DNA from: Hydractinia symbiolongicarpus
Lineage: Eukaryota > Cnidaria > Hydrozoa > Anthoathecata > Hydractiniidae
Direction: 5' to 3'
Length of the DNA stretch: 64,000 nucleotides
Assembly: GCF_029227915.1 (NCBI RefSeq)
Contig: NC_079880.1
Location: 22,444,501 to 22,508,500 of the forward strand
Both the position numbers and the translations under genes were made by a program. Within the stretch, counting starts at the first letter, position 1. Every line of letters begins with the position of its first letter. This document shows positions 40,768 to 51,669 of the stretch, piece after piece. Under the pieces are notes generated by a model. That model was not told where the DNA came from. It searched no databases and saw only the letters and a list, made by a program, of their open reading frames with translations.

Positions 40768-41381
40768 ATGTTGAAATTCGGAGATAAAACTGTGAAATCT
40801 GAAGACTTTTACACCAATTCAAAACCACTAAAAATCGAAGAAGTAAACATTGAAAACCTCGTACTGAGCGATTCTATCCCAGCAAACAAGGGTAAGGATG
40901 AACGCTTCGTGATTGGGTATCACAACCAAGACGGCAACCTAGAACCGTTATTGATACTGACCCCTGAAAAGATCCGCTCCAAGGGTGTCTATTAACACAA
41001 CGAAGGCTCCGCGTTTACTATGTCGTTTGCTCTGGCCAGCAATCCCGAATGGTTGGAGAAATACAAAGAGATCTTGGATAAGGTGGAATCCCTGGAGGGG
41101 ATTTCCTTCACCAATGCCAGCGTGAAGAAAGAGCGATATCTCAACACTAAGCTCAAGATGTGGGATGGTAAAGTCAGAACAAAATTCCATAAAAAGATAC
41201 CACAAATAAAAGTTGCGAGTGTAAGGCCATCATCAAGCTGGCAAGTATCTACAGGCAAGGGCGCAACTACTACGCACAGACCACTCTGGAAGAGTGCAAA
41301 TATAAAGAGGTTGAAGGATACGGCACTTTTTACTTCAGTAACTCCGATGATGATGATGAGAGCTTCGTCGTACTAGATTAG
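40768..41381 (+). pseudogene. Conserved element protein of unknown function, broken
   Basis: Begins MLKFGDKTVKSEDFYTN. Other marks are the VNIENLVLSDSI segment, FVIGYHNQDG, a helix-rich middle (NPEWLEKYKEILDKVESLEG), LEECKYK near the end, and an acidic Ser/Asp tail. Proteins of this build recur in virus-like elements of cnidarians; no function is known to me. An in-frame TAA at 40993-40995 interrupts it, and a frameshift near 41.21 kb moves the C-terminal part (with a CEC cysteine pair and LEECKYK) to another frame, ending at 41381. The start is preceded by AAATAAAAAG. Confidence 0.6.
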
Positions 41382-41425
41382 ATGTGAGAGGCTTTGGTGT
41401 GTTGATCTAACACATCAAAACAAAC

Positions 41426-41780
41426 ATGAACGACGTTAAAGCACTGAAAAAGGAAGCGAAAGCACTAAAGATCCGTAACTATTCCACTATGAATAGGGCC
41501 GACCTACTACAAAGACACTTTACACTACACTCTACACTACAAAGCCATCCGAAAGGCCAAGTACAAGGACGCTTCGACACAGACAGATGGTCCCTATTGC
41601 GATCCTTGCGTCACTCTCGCTTGGCAGAAAAATCTTGAGCAATACTCGAGACAGCTCTCCGAAAAGCAGCGACGTGTTGCATATGATGCTGAGCTGATGA
41701 TAGATCGAGACACCGAAGAAGTACTCGAAATTGTCTATTATTTAATCAACACACTAGACCCTATGAATAAGCTGGTGGTT
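41426..41780 (+). pseudogene. SAP-like small protein, frameshifted
   Basis: The first about 27 residues (MNDVKALKKEAKALKIRNYS) look like a SAP or Rho-N type helix-turn-helix used for DNA or RNA binding. After about 41.52 kb the frame changes; a coding-like continuation with YCDPC and SRQLSEKQRRVAYDAELM ends near 41780. It converges on the minus-strand gene ending at 41784. Function unknown. Confidence 0.45.
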
Positions 41781-41783
41781 CCT

Positions 41784-42360
41784 CTAAGTACCGCTGACAT
41801 ACTGTGCAGATTGAAGTTTTTTCAGAAGCTCGTCCTTAGCCTCCTCTCGACCTTGCGCGACAAGCTGCTGTCGCTCCCGTTCATTGATCAAGTCAATGAT
41901 TTTGCGTGTTCGTTGTCGTGCTTGCTTCTTCAGCACCATATACTTTTGCTTCTCTTGCATGATTAGGCTGAACTCGTTGTCACTAATCACACCATTCTCC
42001 ACAGCTCTCGAGATCAAATCAACGATAGAGTTGAGCTTGGTCTCCGCCAATAGTCGGATACTTTCATGCTTCTTACTCTTGACATCTAGCCTCTTCCCAG
42101 TGTTCCGCAGAACAGCTTTTCCCAGCCCTACGGCTATCGTAATTCCACCCATAGCCACAGCCAATGGTACACCGATCCCAGATAGCATGCTACCAATACC
42201 AACACAGGAAGTTATAACACTTACAGCTAGTAACCCGTGATCCGTGTATCTAACCCACGTACCATGCATCTTGAACTTTTTGGCGAGCTTGTCACGCTCT
42301 TTAATCTCGGCTCGCAATTATTGTTCCACTTCTTCGATTTTCTTGAGTCATTTCGAAACA
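41784..42360 (-). pseudogene. Membrane protein with paired hydrophobic segments, broken start
   Basis: The body (42317-41784) reads a charged N-terminal helix (EIKERDKLAKKFK), then a long Gly-rich hydrophobic hairpin (VISVITSCVGIGSML-type, then PLAVAMGGITIAVGLGKAV), then a helical tail (KHESIRLLAETKLNSIVDLI, ISDNEFSLIMQEKQ). Two in-frame stops just before the charged helix separate the likely N-terminus, which would start just after the upstream gene's stop near 42364. Similar two-hairpin proteins accompany related elements; a virion or membrane-interaction role is a guess. Confidence 0.55.
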
Positions 42361-42363
42361 TTC

Positions 42364-42970
42364 TTATCGTGGTGTGGACTCGAGACGATCGGTGGAGCCT
42401 TTCAAGGGAAGGTATACAGGAGTGTCAAAACTCCACGTAAGCATGTCTCCCCATGCGTTTAGCTCTTTGGTGGGAAGCATGGCAAGAATCTTGGATTTTT
42501 TACCATCCAGCAGGCAATCATCTTCATCTAACTGTGGGCAAACAAGTCTCAGCCGCTGGTATACGTCAGTCTTGTAGAATGAATCGTAGTCACTCTTCAT
42601 ATAGTATTTTTCCTTTGGATCGTAGGGTAGACCCAAGAGCTCTTGCAGTTGTCGATGAATCACCACCGTGTACCCTTCATTGACACGGAGTCTGCAGAGT
42701 CCGTTATTCAACACGAACAGCTGAATCTTGTCCTCTGCCCAGTCGTTGACAATGGCTGCCCAATCCTCGATCTTGTACAACCCATTCATTATTTCAATTC
42801 GAGTAACTCTTTGATCGGGTCCTACCTTACGGATGGTAAAATCGCAGTCTTGGTATGACTCAACCAGACGGGTCGAATGCTGATAGACTTCAGATCTATC
42901 CTCGTGTCCTGGCCTAGGTAGTCCTCAAATATCGTAGGGTTCTCTATATCGGTGACATAGAGTTGTATAG
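42364..42970 (-). pseudogene. Putative minor virion protein, frameshifted
   Basis: The main frame (42789-42364) has IEDWAAIVNDW, NEGYTVVIHRQLQELLGLP and DTPVYLPLKG. Coding-like sequence continues upstream in other frames to about 42970 (TIFEDYLGQDTRIDLKSIS, then TRLVESYQDC), so at least one frameshift has split the gene. The build (an ELLGL segment, then xYLPL near the end) resembles small virion proteins of related elements; a penton-like role is possible but not shown. Confidence 0.45.
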
Positions 42971-44062
42971 CTATAACCCGAGAGCAAAATACTTACCCAA
43001 CCACGTGTTCTATTTCGAGAGACTCAAGGGCGAAGATCTCTCAATGCAAGACATCGTGATTGACGCGAAGGGGTCCTCATTCAAGGTGAAATTCCCCGAG
43101 AATACGAGTTCCACTCTGGGGCAGTGTTGAATACCTGGCAAAGCCACCCTTTCAGCCTCTGGTCTACTCATCTCAATTTTGCTACCTACTGCACAACTTC
43201 AGCTTGTGGTATTTCTATGCAGCATCTGACCACATCCCTACCTCTTGTTCGCTCCGTTTACCGTTTCCACGTGTACTTTCAGATTCGTACAATCCTTCAA
43301 GATCTCGACATTTCTCTACCGGGTTCTGATAGATTCCGTTGTCTCAACAACCCTTTCAACAAGCAAAAGTTCCAGTAATTAGCACGTGAATTTAGGGTAA
43401 GCGACAGCGAGAGCAATTGAAGGAACGAGACACTCTTCAGAAGCTGGCAAGCTATTCGTAAAGACTATCCTGGCTCGGGTGCGAGCTATTTCGATGAAGA
43501 TTCATGGAGTCGATGGATCCTCGAAACCTCTCAAGGTCTCACTCGTATAGGTATAGAGAAGCTTTCCCAAAGCGTAAGATTTTACGCTTACCTCATACTT
43601 CCCAGCCAAGCTAACGCGAGGTCCATCATCATCGGCAATCAAGGTAGTTCGATCGATGCGCAGCGCCTTTACTTGACGATCTTTGAAGAGCTGATCCTCC
43701 GGCCTAGTGACACAGGTGAGGAAATAAGGCGATTTCAAAATGTGCTCAAGTATGCACGTAGCAAGGTCGATTTCAGCGTTGCTTATGGAGTATACATCTT
43801 TCCTAGCAACATGAGCCTTCATATAGGGGATGTCGTGAATTTCACGAACAAGATACTCATCAGCAAGGAGTACTTCTCGATCGGTGTTAACCTGCAGATT
43901 AACGCTGGCAAACTATATCACCCTACAGTTCCGCAGAGTTCCAAACATCAAGCACCAAGGGAAGAAATTGTAGACGATGCAACTCAGCATGAGAATACCA
44001 AGGCTACAGTTATCACATTGGGAGTAGGGCTAATCCTCGCTTTCATCTGGATGAAAAAATAG
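42960..44062 (+). pseudogene. Conserved element protein with C-terminal membrane anchor, broken
   Basis: Coding-like segments on the plus strand follow one another: AKYLPNHVFYFERLKGEDL (about 42988), YLAKPPFQPLVYSSQFCYL (about 43130), DLDISLPGSDRFRCLNNPF (about 43300), LKYARSKVDFSVAYGVYIF (about 43750), and a last hydrophobic segment TLGVGLILAFIWMKK. Breaks: shifts near 43.12 and 43.2 kb, TAA at 43376-43378 and TGA near 43418. The long last open stretch ends at 44062. A tail-anchored membrane protein is predicted. An antisense frame at 43502-43822 is judged a shadow. Confidence 0.5.
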
Positions 44063-44092
44063 GTCTAATGTGTTTATCAACAAACTAGACTC

Positions 44093-45206
44093 TCATCGAT
44101 TCTTACCACTTCTCTTGCTCCTGTTACCCACATACGCAAGAACAATACCCACAGCAGCAGCCATGGTCATGTATAAATTCTTTGCCGCGAACTCGACAAT
44201 TTTGGCAGCTACTCTGAAAAAGAACGACACCATGCTGCCATTGATTCCAGGTAACGTTGCACCTGCTTTGCCTGCTAGGTATTTGAGGAATCGTCCGAGT
44301 CTTTCAAGCTGTTTCCGCACAAAACCCTTACCACCTCCAGCACTGCCTCCAGTTGCAGCACCCGCTCCTGCACTTCCTCCCGTAAGCGCGAGCACCAATG
44401 TAGAGATCAGCAAGCCCACAGCTAAGACAATACTAGCTATGGTCAAGCCTTGCTCTATGAACAAGAGCCTGAGCTTTTCCAGCTTGGCCTCTTTCGTATT
44501 TATCTTGCTATCATATTGTATAAGTTTATCCTTCACCTTCTTAACAGTCTTCTGCAGGTTTTCAATTTCGAGCTTTAAATTTCTCATATCAGGGACCTCG
44601 ATCTCATCGTCCCGCGAACGAATTATCTACATAATCCTCTACGCCACGAGCAAAATTTTGAATGCTATCAATTGTTTGCATTTCAATCGTCTCACCCTCC
44701 TCTTTACCCGAAGCCTCCTCCTCACCCCTATTCAATACAATAACATCAACCTCTAGCGCGAGGTTCTCGGCCTGTGCTTTATTACCCTTGTGTGGTGTAG
44801 TATAGTCGGTGAACCCCATGGCTCGCAAACGATTCATCCTCAACCTCTGTTGTATCTCGGCAATACTCCTGAGCTCACCATTCATTTTCGTGAGCTCTAT
44901 GCCATCGTAAAGAAGTCGGTTTCCGTCGACCTCAAACTCGTTATAGTATCTCGCACTCGGCTCTCCCAGCTTTCCACTAAAAGCTTCGTAAAGGCTATCA
45001 ACATTTGATCTTAGTAGCTCCTGCCTTTCTGTGAGATGTCATTGTCTCGTCGTGGTACCTCCTGAAGGTGTTGCAGGCGTAGTGCTTGCTCCTGGAATAT
45101 CCCCAGGTCTAAGGATCTTACTCGTGCTACTGAACTCCACGTCCTCATATTGAATATCTTCCTCTTGTATAAAGCCTTCGTTATCGTATCCTGGATTTTC
45201 ATCCAT
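44093..45206 (-). pseudogene. Coiled-coil, Gly-rich membrane protein, broken
   Basis: Starts MDENPGYDNEGFIQEED at 45206. A single in-frame TGA near 45044 and a frameshift near 44.6 kb interrupt it. Order of parts: acidic N-terminus; helix-rich middle (LRSIAEIQQRLRMNRLRAMG); coiled coil (LKLEIENLQKTVKKVKDKLI); hydrophobic segment (GLTIASIVLAVGLLISTLVL); Gly/Ala-rich linker; LPGINGSMVSFFFR; and a last hydrophobic segment before a basic tail (GNRSKRSGKNR). Likely a virion membrane protein. It is transcribed divergently from the capsid gene across only 30 bp. Confidence 0.6.
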
Positions 45207-45236
45207 TTATTTCAAGTTAAAATTGCCTACTAATAA
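45207..45236. promoter_or_regulatory. 30-bp divergent start region between two element genes
   Basis: The coiled-coil gene (minus) and the capsid gene (plus) start back to back. Both start codons directly follow AATAAA-like strings (AAATAAATGGATG on minus, CTAATAAATG on plus), each containing TAAATG. So little space leaves room only for a very compact promoter. Inference from layout. Confidence 0.45.
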
Positions 45237-46499
45237 ATGCACGGAACGAAGCTAGATCTTCACAAGGAATTAAAGACTATGCTTGCCATGAAAGGCAAGA
45301 AACAGCGTGTCAAGGTCTCACACAACCCTAGCACGATCAATCATAACGAAGACTTGTACGCGGAGGCACCCAATTTGGGTAAAGATGATGTAATTTTCCC
45401 AAGCTCTCTCAAACTCCTATTCGACCTGGAGCTTACTGGTATCAACACGAAACGTACCATCGTCAACAACATCGGCAAGGCCTTGGTACAAAACCTTCGC
45501 ATAAGCTTGAACGGCCACAAAGTGCAAAATATCAGCGATTTCAATGTGTTCGCAGTATATAGGGACTTGTGGTTGCCAAAATTTGAACGTTAGAACAATC
45601 TAATTCTAGAAGGCATCAATCCCAACGATGGCAACATCAGAGCCCTGCAAGTCAAAGCCAGCGGCCATGCAGGAAACGATGAAGAAGAGGCGATTGTGGC
45701 AGCCTATGGGAACACCTTTTGCATCCCCATCGGCAAATTTTTCGAACTCACTAGAAACCTACCATTCTATCAAGCAGGATTACACGACAAACTGCAGTTC
45801 GCAATACAATTCGCACCCTATGACCAAGTGATCAAAGATGATGGTACACCAGCTGCTGGAAGCACGGTAGCTAAGCTGATGGCGCTTATAAAATTACCAA
45901 CATCTACTTCGAGTTTGATAAAATTACAAATGAGGGCCTCGCGAGTGCTATGATGTCACGCTACAGCCGTCTCGCCCTGCCCTATGAGCGTGTACTCCGT
46001 AGCAAGGTTATAACGATGAAGAAAGCTGATACCTCCTACAACTTGCAAATCGACACTCCCGCCATGAGCTTGAAGGGTTTCTTGCTATTCTTTGTATATC
46101 CCAGCAAAGTGAAACCTTATGCAGGCGCTAATGAGATCTTCTACAACCCCAAGATCGAGAAAATCGCGATAACGGTAGAAGGTGAGCCGAATGAACTGTA
46201 TTCGCACGCGATGCTACCGAAGGACCATCTAGAGCAAGTCGTTGAACTCTTTGGGAGCCACGACTCGGAGGTAACCATCGATCAGTTCATGACTAAGCGC
46301 TATGCGCTGTTCATCGACTTCCGTGCGACACCCGATCACAGCTTGCACGGTTCTGGAAGGCCTCTACAGCGGTTGTCAGACGGTATAAATCATGACCAAG
46401 AAAGCTGTCGAAACTGGGGATTTCAAGTGCTAAGTGTTCTTGCTCTAAGATGCGCAACTTTACATCAAAGATGGGAGGTGGCATTCTACGGAGTACTAG
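45237..46499 (+). pseudogene. Major capsid protein (double-jelly-roll type), broken
   Basis: Begins MHGTKLDLHKELKTML. Family marks are NNIGKALVQNLRISLNGHKV, FNVFAVYRDLW, YGNTFCIPIGKFFELTRNLP and MSLKGFLLFFVYPSK. The protein forms the virion shell in Polinton-type viruses. Breaks: TAG at 45591-45593 (frame then continues), frameshift near 45.89 kb, frameshift near 46.39 kb, and two further stops before the likely end at 46499. Total span fits a protein of about 420 aa. The assignment comes from recognising the family pattern by eye. Confidence 0.7.
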
Positions 46500-46507
46500 A
46501 AATAAAC

Positions 46508-46898
46508 ATGGCTACCTTAGCAGTAATGGCAGGAGGAGCGTTGATTAACGCCCTGGCATTCTCGGGGAGTAACTTCCTATTCTCCAAGCTCTCGGGGCTT
46601 GGCGAAGCAGAACGTAAGAGGCATGACAAAGCTATTGAACAATTACAAGAAGCTCAATCACAGTGGGTGCGGGATCGTCAAGCAAAAATCGATTGGTACA
46701 ACAAGCAGCGAGAGCTTAAGCGCCAAGCTGGCGAAAGAGTTGGATGAGGGTATGCGATAGTATTATATCGCGACGATCGAAAAAGCCCCAAAGCTCTCGG
46801 ACTATTATGTACCTTCGAAGCAACAAAAAGACGGCAAGCTCACGTTCATTGTGGGCTCGCTAGCACTTTTAGGTTTTGCAGCGTACAAGTATATGTAA
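46508..46898 (+). pseudogene. Small conserved virion-type protein, frameshifted
   Basis: Starts MATLAVMAGGALINALAFSG after AAATAAAC. Parts: short hydrophobic N-terminus, highly charged helix (ERKRHDKAIEQLQEAQSQWV), then after a frameshift near 46.745 kb a segment with LSDYYVPSKQQKD and a C-terminal hydrophobic helix ending in AAYKYM. Two membrane segments around a long helix. Function unknown; it sits between capsid and integrase as in related elements. Confidence 0.5.
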
Positions 46899-46926
46899 AG
46901 AACGTTTTTCGATATGTAAAATAAAC

Positions 46927-47262
46927 ATGTCGAAAGCAAAACATATCCTCACAGAAGAAGAAGCTGAAAAGCTTATCAATATTTATTATACCCCGGAACA
47001 TCTTTGGACTGGACGCAAGGCGATCAAACTACTCTCCGAGCAGAGTAGTCTCTCTAGGAAGCGTGTTACTCACTGGTTGACTCGTCAACTTGCTTGGCTC
47101 CGACATATCCGAGGCCCCGAGCGCATCAATTACCCACATTTCACCAACACAAAGCCTAACGAAATGCACCACTTCGACTTGCTGTGCATGCTCCATGACA
47201 AGATGTATGGAAATACGTATAAATACATCTTCACAGGCATCAACGTGGCTTCGAGGTACAAG
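46927..47262 (+). pseudogene. Retroviral-type (rve) integrase, C-terminus deleted
   Basis: Starts MSKAKHILTEEEAEKLINIY after AAATAAAC. A helix-turn-helix-like N-terminal part (RKAIKLLSEQSSLSRKRVTH) is followed by the start of the RNase-H-fold core with the first catalytic Asp (MHHFDLLCML) and YKYIFTGINVASRYKVARPL. The core then stops abruptly near 47262, and the sequence becomes the antisense of the neighbouring minus-strand gene. The second Asp and the Glu of the DDE triad are missing, so this copy cannot act. The cause is most simply a deletion that fused two genes tail to tail. Confidence 0.75.
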
Positions 47263-47593
47263 GTAGCAAGGCCTTTGCGTACTCAGAGTACACTTTATCG
47301 ATCACCTCGTCCGTTGCTTTGTAAATATAGGCTTCTGTACACTTCTTTGGTAGGAGGTGTACCTTACCTTTACGCGCATCTTTTAAAACTTGACGTTTGT
47401 CCAGGGGTTTTTCACGTTGCTCAAGGGCTTCTGCTGGTGTGTCGACTACATTGATTATATCAGCGAGATTAGACATATTTATTAATAGCCTTCTATATCT
47501 CAGATAACAGAGCACGATCAGAGCGTATGGCAATAGCACGGCGATTAGTAACACAACGTCCATTTGTCTTGTGTACTCGATACAAAACCGCAT
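47258..47593 (-). pseudogene. Membrane protein, C-terminally truncated
   Basis: Frame from 47593: a single strong membrane helix (MDVVLLIAVLLPYALIVLCY) with a basic patch (RYRR), then a soluble part (MSNLADIINVVDTPAEALEQ, KVHLLPKKCTEAYIYKATDE) that runs into the integrase junction at about 47262. An internal ATG at 47476 is preceded by AATAAAT and may be the true start of the soluble part. Function unknown; similar proteins accompany related elements. Confidence 0.45.
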
Positions 47594-47598
47594 TCTAA

Positions 47599-48094
47599 CT
47601 AGGCTATATATCGATGGCCCTTCTTTTGATTATCTGCAACCCACATAGGCTACATGTTGGTGTAATGATATAATCCTCGCGAGTTGCACTTCTTTGCTGG
47701 GGTATTCTCCGTTCTCCCTATACTTGAGTGGTACCTTGTGATCAAATTGTCACTGCCCCTGGTTGTTCCAGCTCATCTCGTCTCTGAATTGAGCCTGGAT
47801 ATGTCCAATAAATGTGCAAGTTTCGCACCCCAGGTACTCAGTAGAGGCTATCTCCGTGTCATACCTTAGAGCGTAACAAATCCTGGATTTAATAAGCTGA
47901 TACTGATAAGCAGGGAAATCGCATATGGGACATTCCCGCCTTCGTTTTTTATGCGGGCTTTTTATACGTTCCTTTCTCACCTTCTGACTATCTAAGCATT
48001 TGATACACTGTTTTGTCAATTGACCGTTGCGTTTGTCGATTTTAAAACTGTCTAAAGATAATGGTTGTTTAAATCTCGTACATTTTTTTACCAT
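47599..48094 (-). pseudogene. HNH-like nuclease with zinc-binding cysteines, broken
   Basis: Starts MVKKCTRFKQPLSLDSFKID; cysteine pairs TKQCIKCL and ECPICDF suggest zinc binding. Behind an in-frame TGA at 47750-47752 come QFDHKVPLKYREN and, after a shift, PMWVADNQKKG. That order (xxDHxVPL, then xPMW..N..KG) matches the core of HNH-family nucleases, with Asp-His as catalytic and metal residues. The stop separates the zinc part from the nuclease core. Its role in the element is unknown; it lies just downstream of the polymerase. Confidence 0.55.
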
Positions 48095-48156
48095 CTTCCA
48101 TCTTGTGGATTTTGTAAAGTAGTACTTTACAATAATCTGGACAGTTTTTGGAAGTC

Positions 48157-51100
48157 TCAAAGGGGTTGGTGAACGAACCCTCTTGCTAACGTGTTAACCC
48201 CATCTTCCGCGATGATCCGCTTGTCATCGTCTCTGTTTAGTGCTATTTTGCTTTTGCTGACCGTATAGATCTCGTGCTTCTTATGCTCAAATAGGACCTG
48301 CTCTCTATACATTGTTTTGCCACCGAACAAGTACTCCTTATAGTCTTCGAAGCTTATACCCTCTGACACCACGCACCTCTTAGTGCCTTTGCACTGCTTG
48401 CCTTTTACTCTCATCCACCTTGTGATACGCGTACTTCTTCAACCTAAGCGCGATAAACTCTGTCATGATCTTACCGTTAAGCTCGTCCTTCATAAGGCCT
48501 ATGACTTTCTTGTTCTTGCCTAGAGGTAGCGGCCGTTGCTCAACATACCCGCTGGTATCAAACCTTGCCTCTACATCTCCCGCGACATCCTTATAGACGT
48601 CTTGGGTCTCGAGCTCATACACGAGGGATTCAGTGTCCGTATAGCACAGCTGGGCTCTCTTTCCGTACTTCAGCTTCATATAGTCGTGATAGAACTCATA
48701 TATTACGAGCTTGCTCATAATATCCATTATGGCTTGCTCAAGATACACGGGCTTGTTCATGGTGATCTTGAGTTTCCCCATCTCCACGTCGATCAAGTTC
48801 TCGCTGAACCGTACACTATCTTTGAAGTTGGGTTTTTGGACGAATTTCCTGTACTGCTGCTCATCGGTAATCAGCTTTATGTCTCGGTGATTCCGTAAAT
48901 TCACCATGGTTTTACCGAACACACTGTTGTTCATCAACTTGAAAAAGTCCTGCTTGGATTTAGTCTTCGCTTTGGTACGGAGCTGGGTATTCTTGTCTAT
49001 ATACGGCTTCAACCACGCCTCTTGTTCAAACTTGATCGAGCGGTATTCTTTCGTCAAGACCAAGCTATGCTTCAGCGCCTGGTTCAAGGTTCTGATATGC
49101 ACCACATACCTTTGCTTGTTATATAAGTTAGATACTAACTTCCGCACCTTCCTAATCGTCATAGTCTCTGACAGGAAGGAGAAATCGTTATGGGTCTTGT
49201 GCAAAGCCTGCGGATACTCAACGTCAACTTCAAGGATGTACCACCTGTTGTCTTTCTCCACCAATTTCTCGATGAGCTCGGGTGTGAACTTCTCAAGGTC
49301 CTTAATCCATCTAAAGCCCTTTGTTGGAAGGTTCTGAACCATCGCCCACCAATATAAATTGTTGGCGTCTAGGTACTGTAGAAAAGTGCTGGCTTCGTCG
49401 GACTTGTAGTCCAACATATATGAGTTGTTGGCTTCGGCATACCTTTATACGGCTTGTGTGATCCCCCCTGGTAGGCCCTTTTCAAACATCAAGAGCATGT
49501 CGATGTCTGTGAGGAGCTCTTGGTAAGTATTGCGGAAAGTTTCAAACACATCGGCTAGCAGCACGACATCAGTGTTCAAGTACACGTCGTGATAATCACC
49601 AAGAGTCACACATCCAATTGCATACCTTTTGTGCATGCTCATAATCCTCATCGCTAATGCCCTTCATATTCAACTTACTGTAGAATGCTTTTTTTGGGGC
49701 TACGATCCGCTCTTTGAATCTCCCCCAGCTATCAACGTACTCATATGGGTACACACCCTTCCGCCGCATGAGTTTGAATAGCTCATCATTGTCTTCAACG
49801 CTGCGTCTTAGATGTTTGCATTGCTTATCTGTTAAACTACATGCTAAGGCATCCAGGCTATATCCCATGAAGCGGTAGCTGTCGATAAACCGGAGTTCCA
49901 CCATTTTCTCCACAGGCTTTCCATTCCTATCAGTCAGACCTGCCAGCGTGACCGGGATTGATACACTGAAAGAGATGTGCTTCTCCTTGTTCCCAGCAAT
50001 AACACTGACATTATCTTTGTTTAATTTACGCCCGAATTCTCTGATGAACAAGTGCGCGTCATACCCGCTTAAATTGTGAAAGGCTACCGGCACAAAGCTC
50101 GGGATCCAGTACCTCAAGTTGCAAAGATCGTGTGCAGCACTTCGATACAATTCCATATAGTGGCAGTGGTCTCTGACTTTACGGTTCTCGGGGTTACCAA
50201 ATGGTTTCAGGCATATGTGACAGCTTTCTGCCGCTTCGTGCCCTCTCTTCAACACATCCGTCAGCTCTGTCATGGGCTGCTGTGGATAGAGCGAGTACAA
50301 TCTTCTTATCTCCTTCTCCAATATGTCCACAAGCTTCTCCACGCAGTTCTTTCCGCTGTAAAGCCTCAGTGGATCAGGTACATCCCCATATGCAAACGTA
50401 CTATATAAGCACCAGGCACATGGTACGTGATGTGCAAGCTTCTCCGTGTATGGATCCCCACCCTTCTTGGCCTTCGGTTGCTCTGGTTGATCTACAGGGA
50501 CTAAGAGGCTTTCAAAGTCCGCATAGAGCCCTGACCATCCTGGTATTGCAACCATTTTTCATTCTCGGTAGGCATCTTCATGTTCACCTCCCCATGACTC
50601 GTGCAATAGTCGTAGTGACTTTCTCTTGCGCTTTCTGATTTCACCGCTGTGTAGTACTTGCTCTCACCATCGGTAATCATCAGCAAGTTAGCCTGCTTAT
50701 CACGCTTGATATTATACTCAGACCTGTGTCCGATATAGATAGTCTTATCCGAGACGAAGAGCATGTTAACCGCACACTCAGGGTTCTGCTCTTCAAACTT
50801 ACCGATCTTGTTGAGGGCTACTGTAAACTCGAATCCCTCCCAGTTATATTGATCTACAAAGGGTCGCAGATTGCTTATACGTTGCGGATTATTTGCAATC
50901 TCCCCGTGATGCATTGCCGCTATCAAAGCCCACTTGAAACACTCCTCATCCTCATTCCTAGGGTTAATCACAGCCTTTTCCCGTAAAATCCAGGCAGGTA
51001 AGTCTATGTACGAAGACCCGCGCGTCAGCTGGAGCTTGTGAAAATCGATGCCCAGGTGCATATTGTGGTCAATGGTAAAACCGGACTTTGGTAACGCGGG

Positions 51101-51669
51101 GTGCTCCACTTGTGTCTTGAGGTGTGCGAAAATAGCCTGTAGCAGTTCTTCAATGTCGCTACCTTGAAACACTTTTACCATTTTGCTGTTGAATGCCTTT
51201 TCAACTCGTGGGTAGCTCTGGCATCATCCCCGCCGTCTAACGCTAGCACCACCTCTTCTTGTTTCTTCCACATTACCCATAGATATAGCTGAATTTTAGC
51301 GGCATTTAACGTACCTACCTGCTCTTCAATAAGCTTCTCTACCTGTACTCTCACAAGATCGATGTAACTGTCAGTATTCGTCTTGCCACGCCCTTCCAAT
51401 CGAAAGCTCTTGTAAGCTCCATTCATTGCCTTGTTGTGTTCCACAGACTCAGTGCTTTCGGTAGACTACTCAGTGCTATGCCCTTCTCGTGCATCCTCCT
51501 GAACGTCACCATAAAGCGTTCCCGAAATTTGCTCCCTTGGCCTGTTGTAATAGTATGCAGCGGTATCCCTCACGCTCTGTAATCGATCAGCAAGAGCTTC
51601 GCGAGTTGCTGATACTGGAGCTGATACGGTGTTATAAATTTTGCTGATTGCATTTTTCAACCAACTCAT
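48157..51669 (-). pseudogene. Protein-primed type B DNA polymerase, broken
   Basis: Span of about 1,170 codons. The N-terminal part starts MSWLKNAISKIYNTV after AATAAACAGG. Then come a conserved CFKWALIAAMHH segment, exonuclease motifs (YADFES near 50.53 kb, NLSGYDAH near 50.07 kb, YLNTDVVLLADV near 49.58 kb), polymerase motif A (DANNLYWWAM near 49.35 kb), motif B (KLMNNSVFGKTM near 48.92 kb), motif C (CYTDTESLVYE near 48.64 kb) and the KxKG-like tail. It would copy the element's DNA. Breaks: TAG at 51466-51468, shifts near 51.2, 50.53, 49.62 and 48.39 kb, and TAA at 49445-49447. Motif C has Glu where YxDTD is expected. Confidence 0.85.

Noticed and set aside
41697-41966. Plus-strand extension of the SAP-like gene to 41966
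   Set aside because: After about 41780 it runs antisense into the minus-strand membrane gene and loses protein-like character.
43502-43822. A 106-codon minus-strand frame
   Set aside because: The plus strand carries a continuous coding-like frame with a membrane anchor over the same bases.
44070-44756. A 228-codon plus-strand frame
   Set aside because: It is antisense to the coiled-coil membrane gene, which has a clear domain order on the minus strand; the plus frame is a low-complexity Leu/Pro/Ser shadow.
39842-51669. Stop-codon reassignment to explain the many in-frame stops in the element
   Set aside because: TAA, TAG and TGA all occur, mixed with several frameshifts and a deletion, so ordinary decay explains it.
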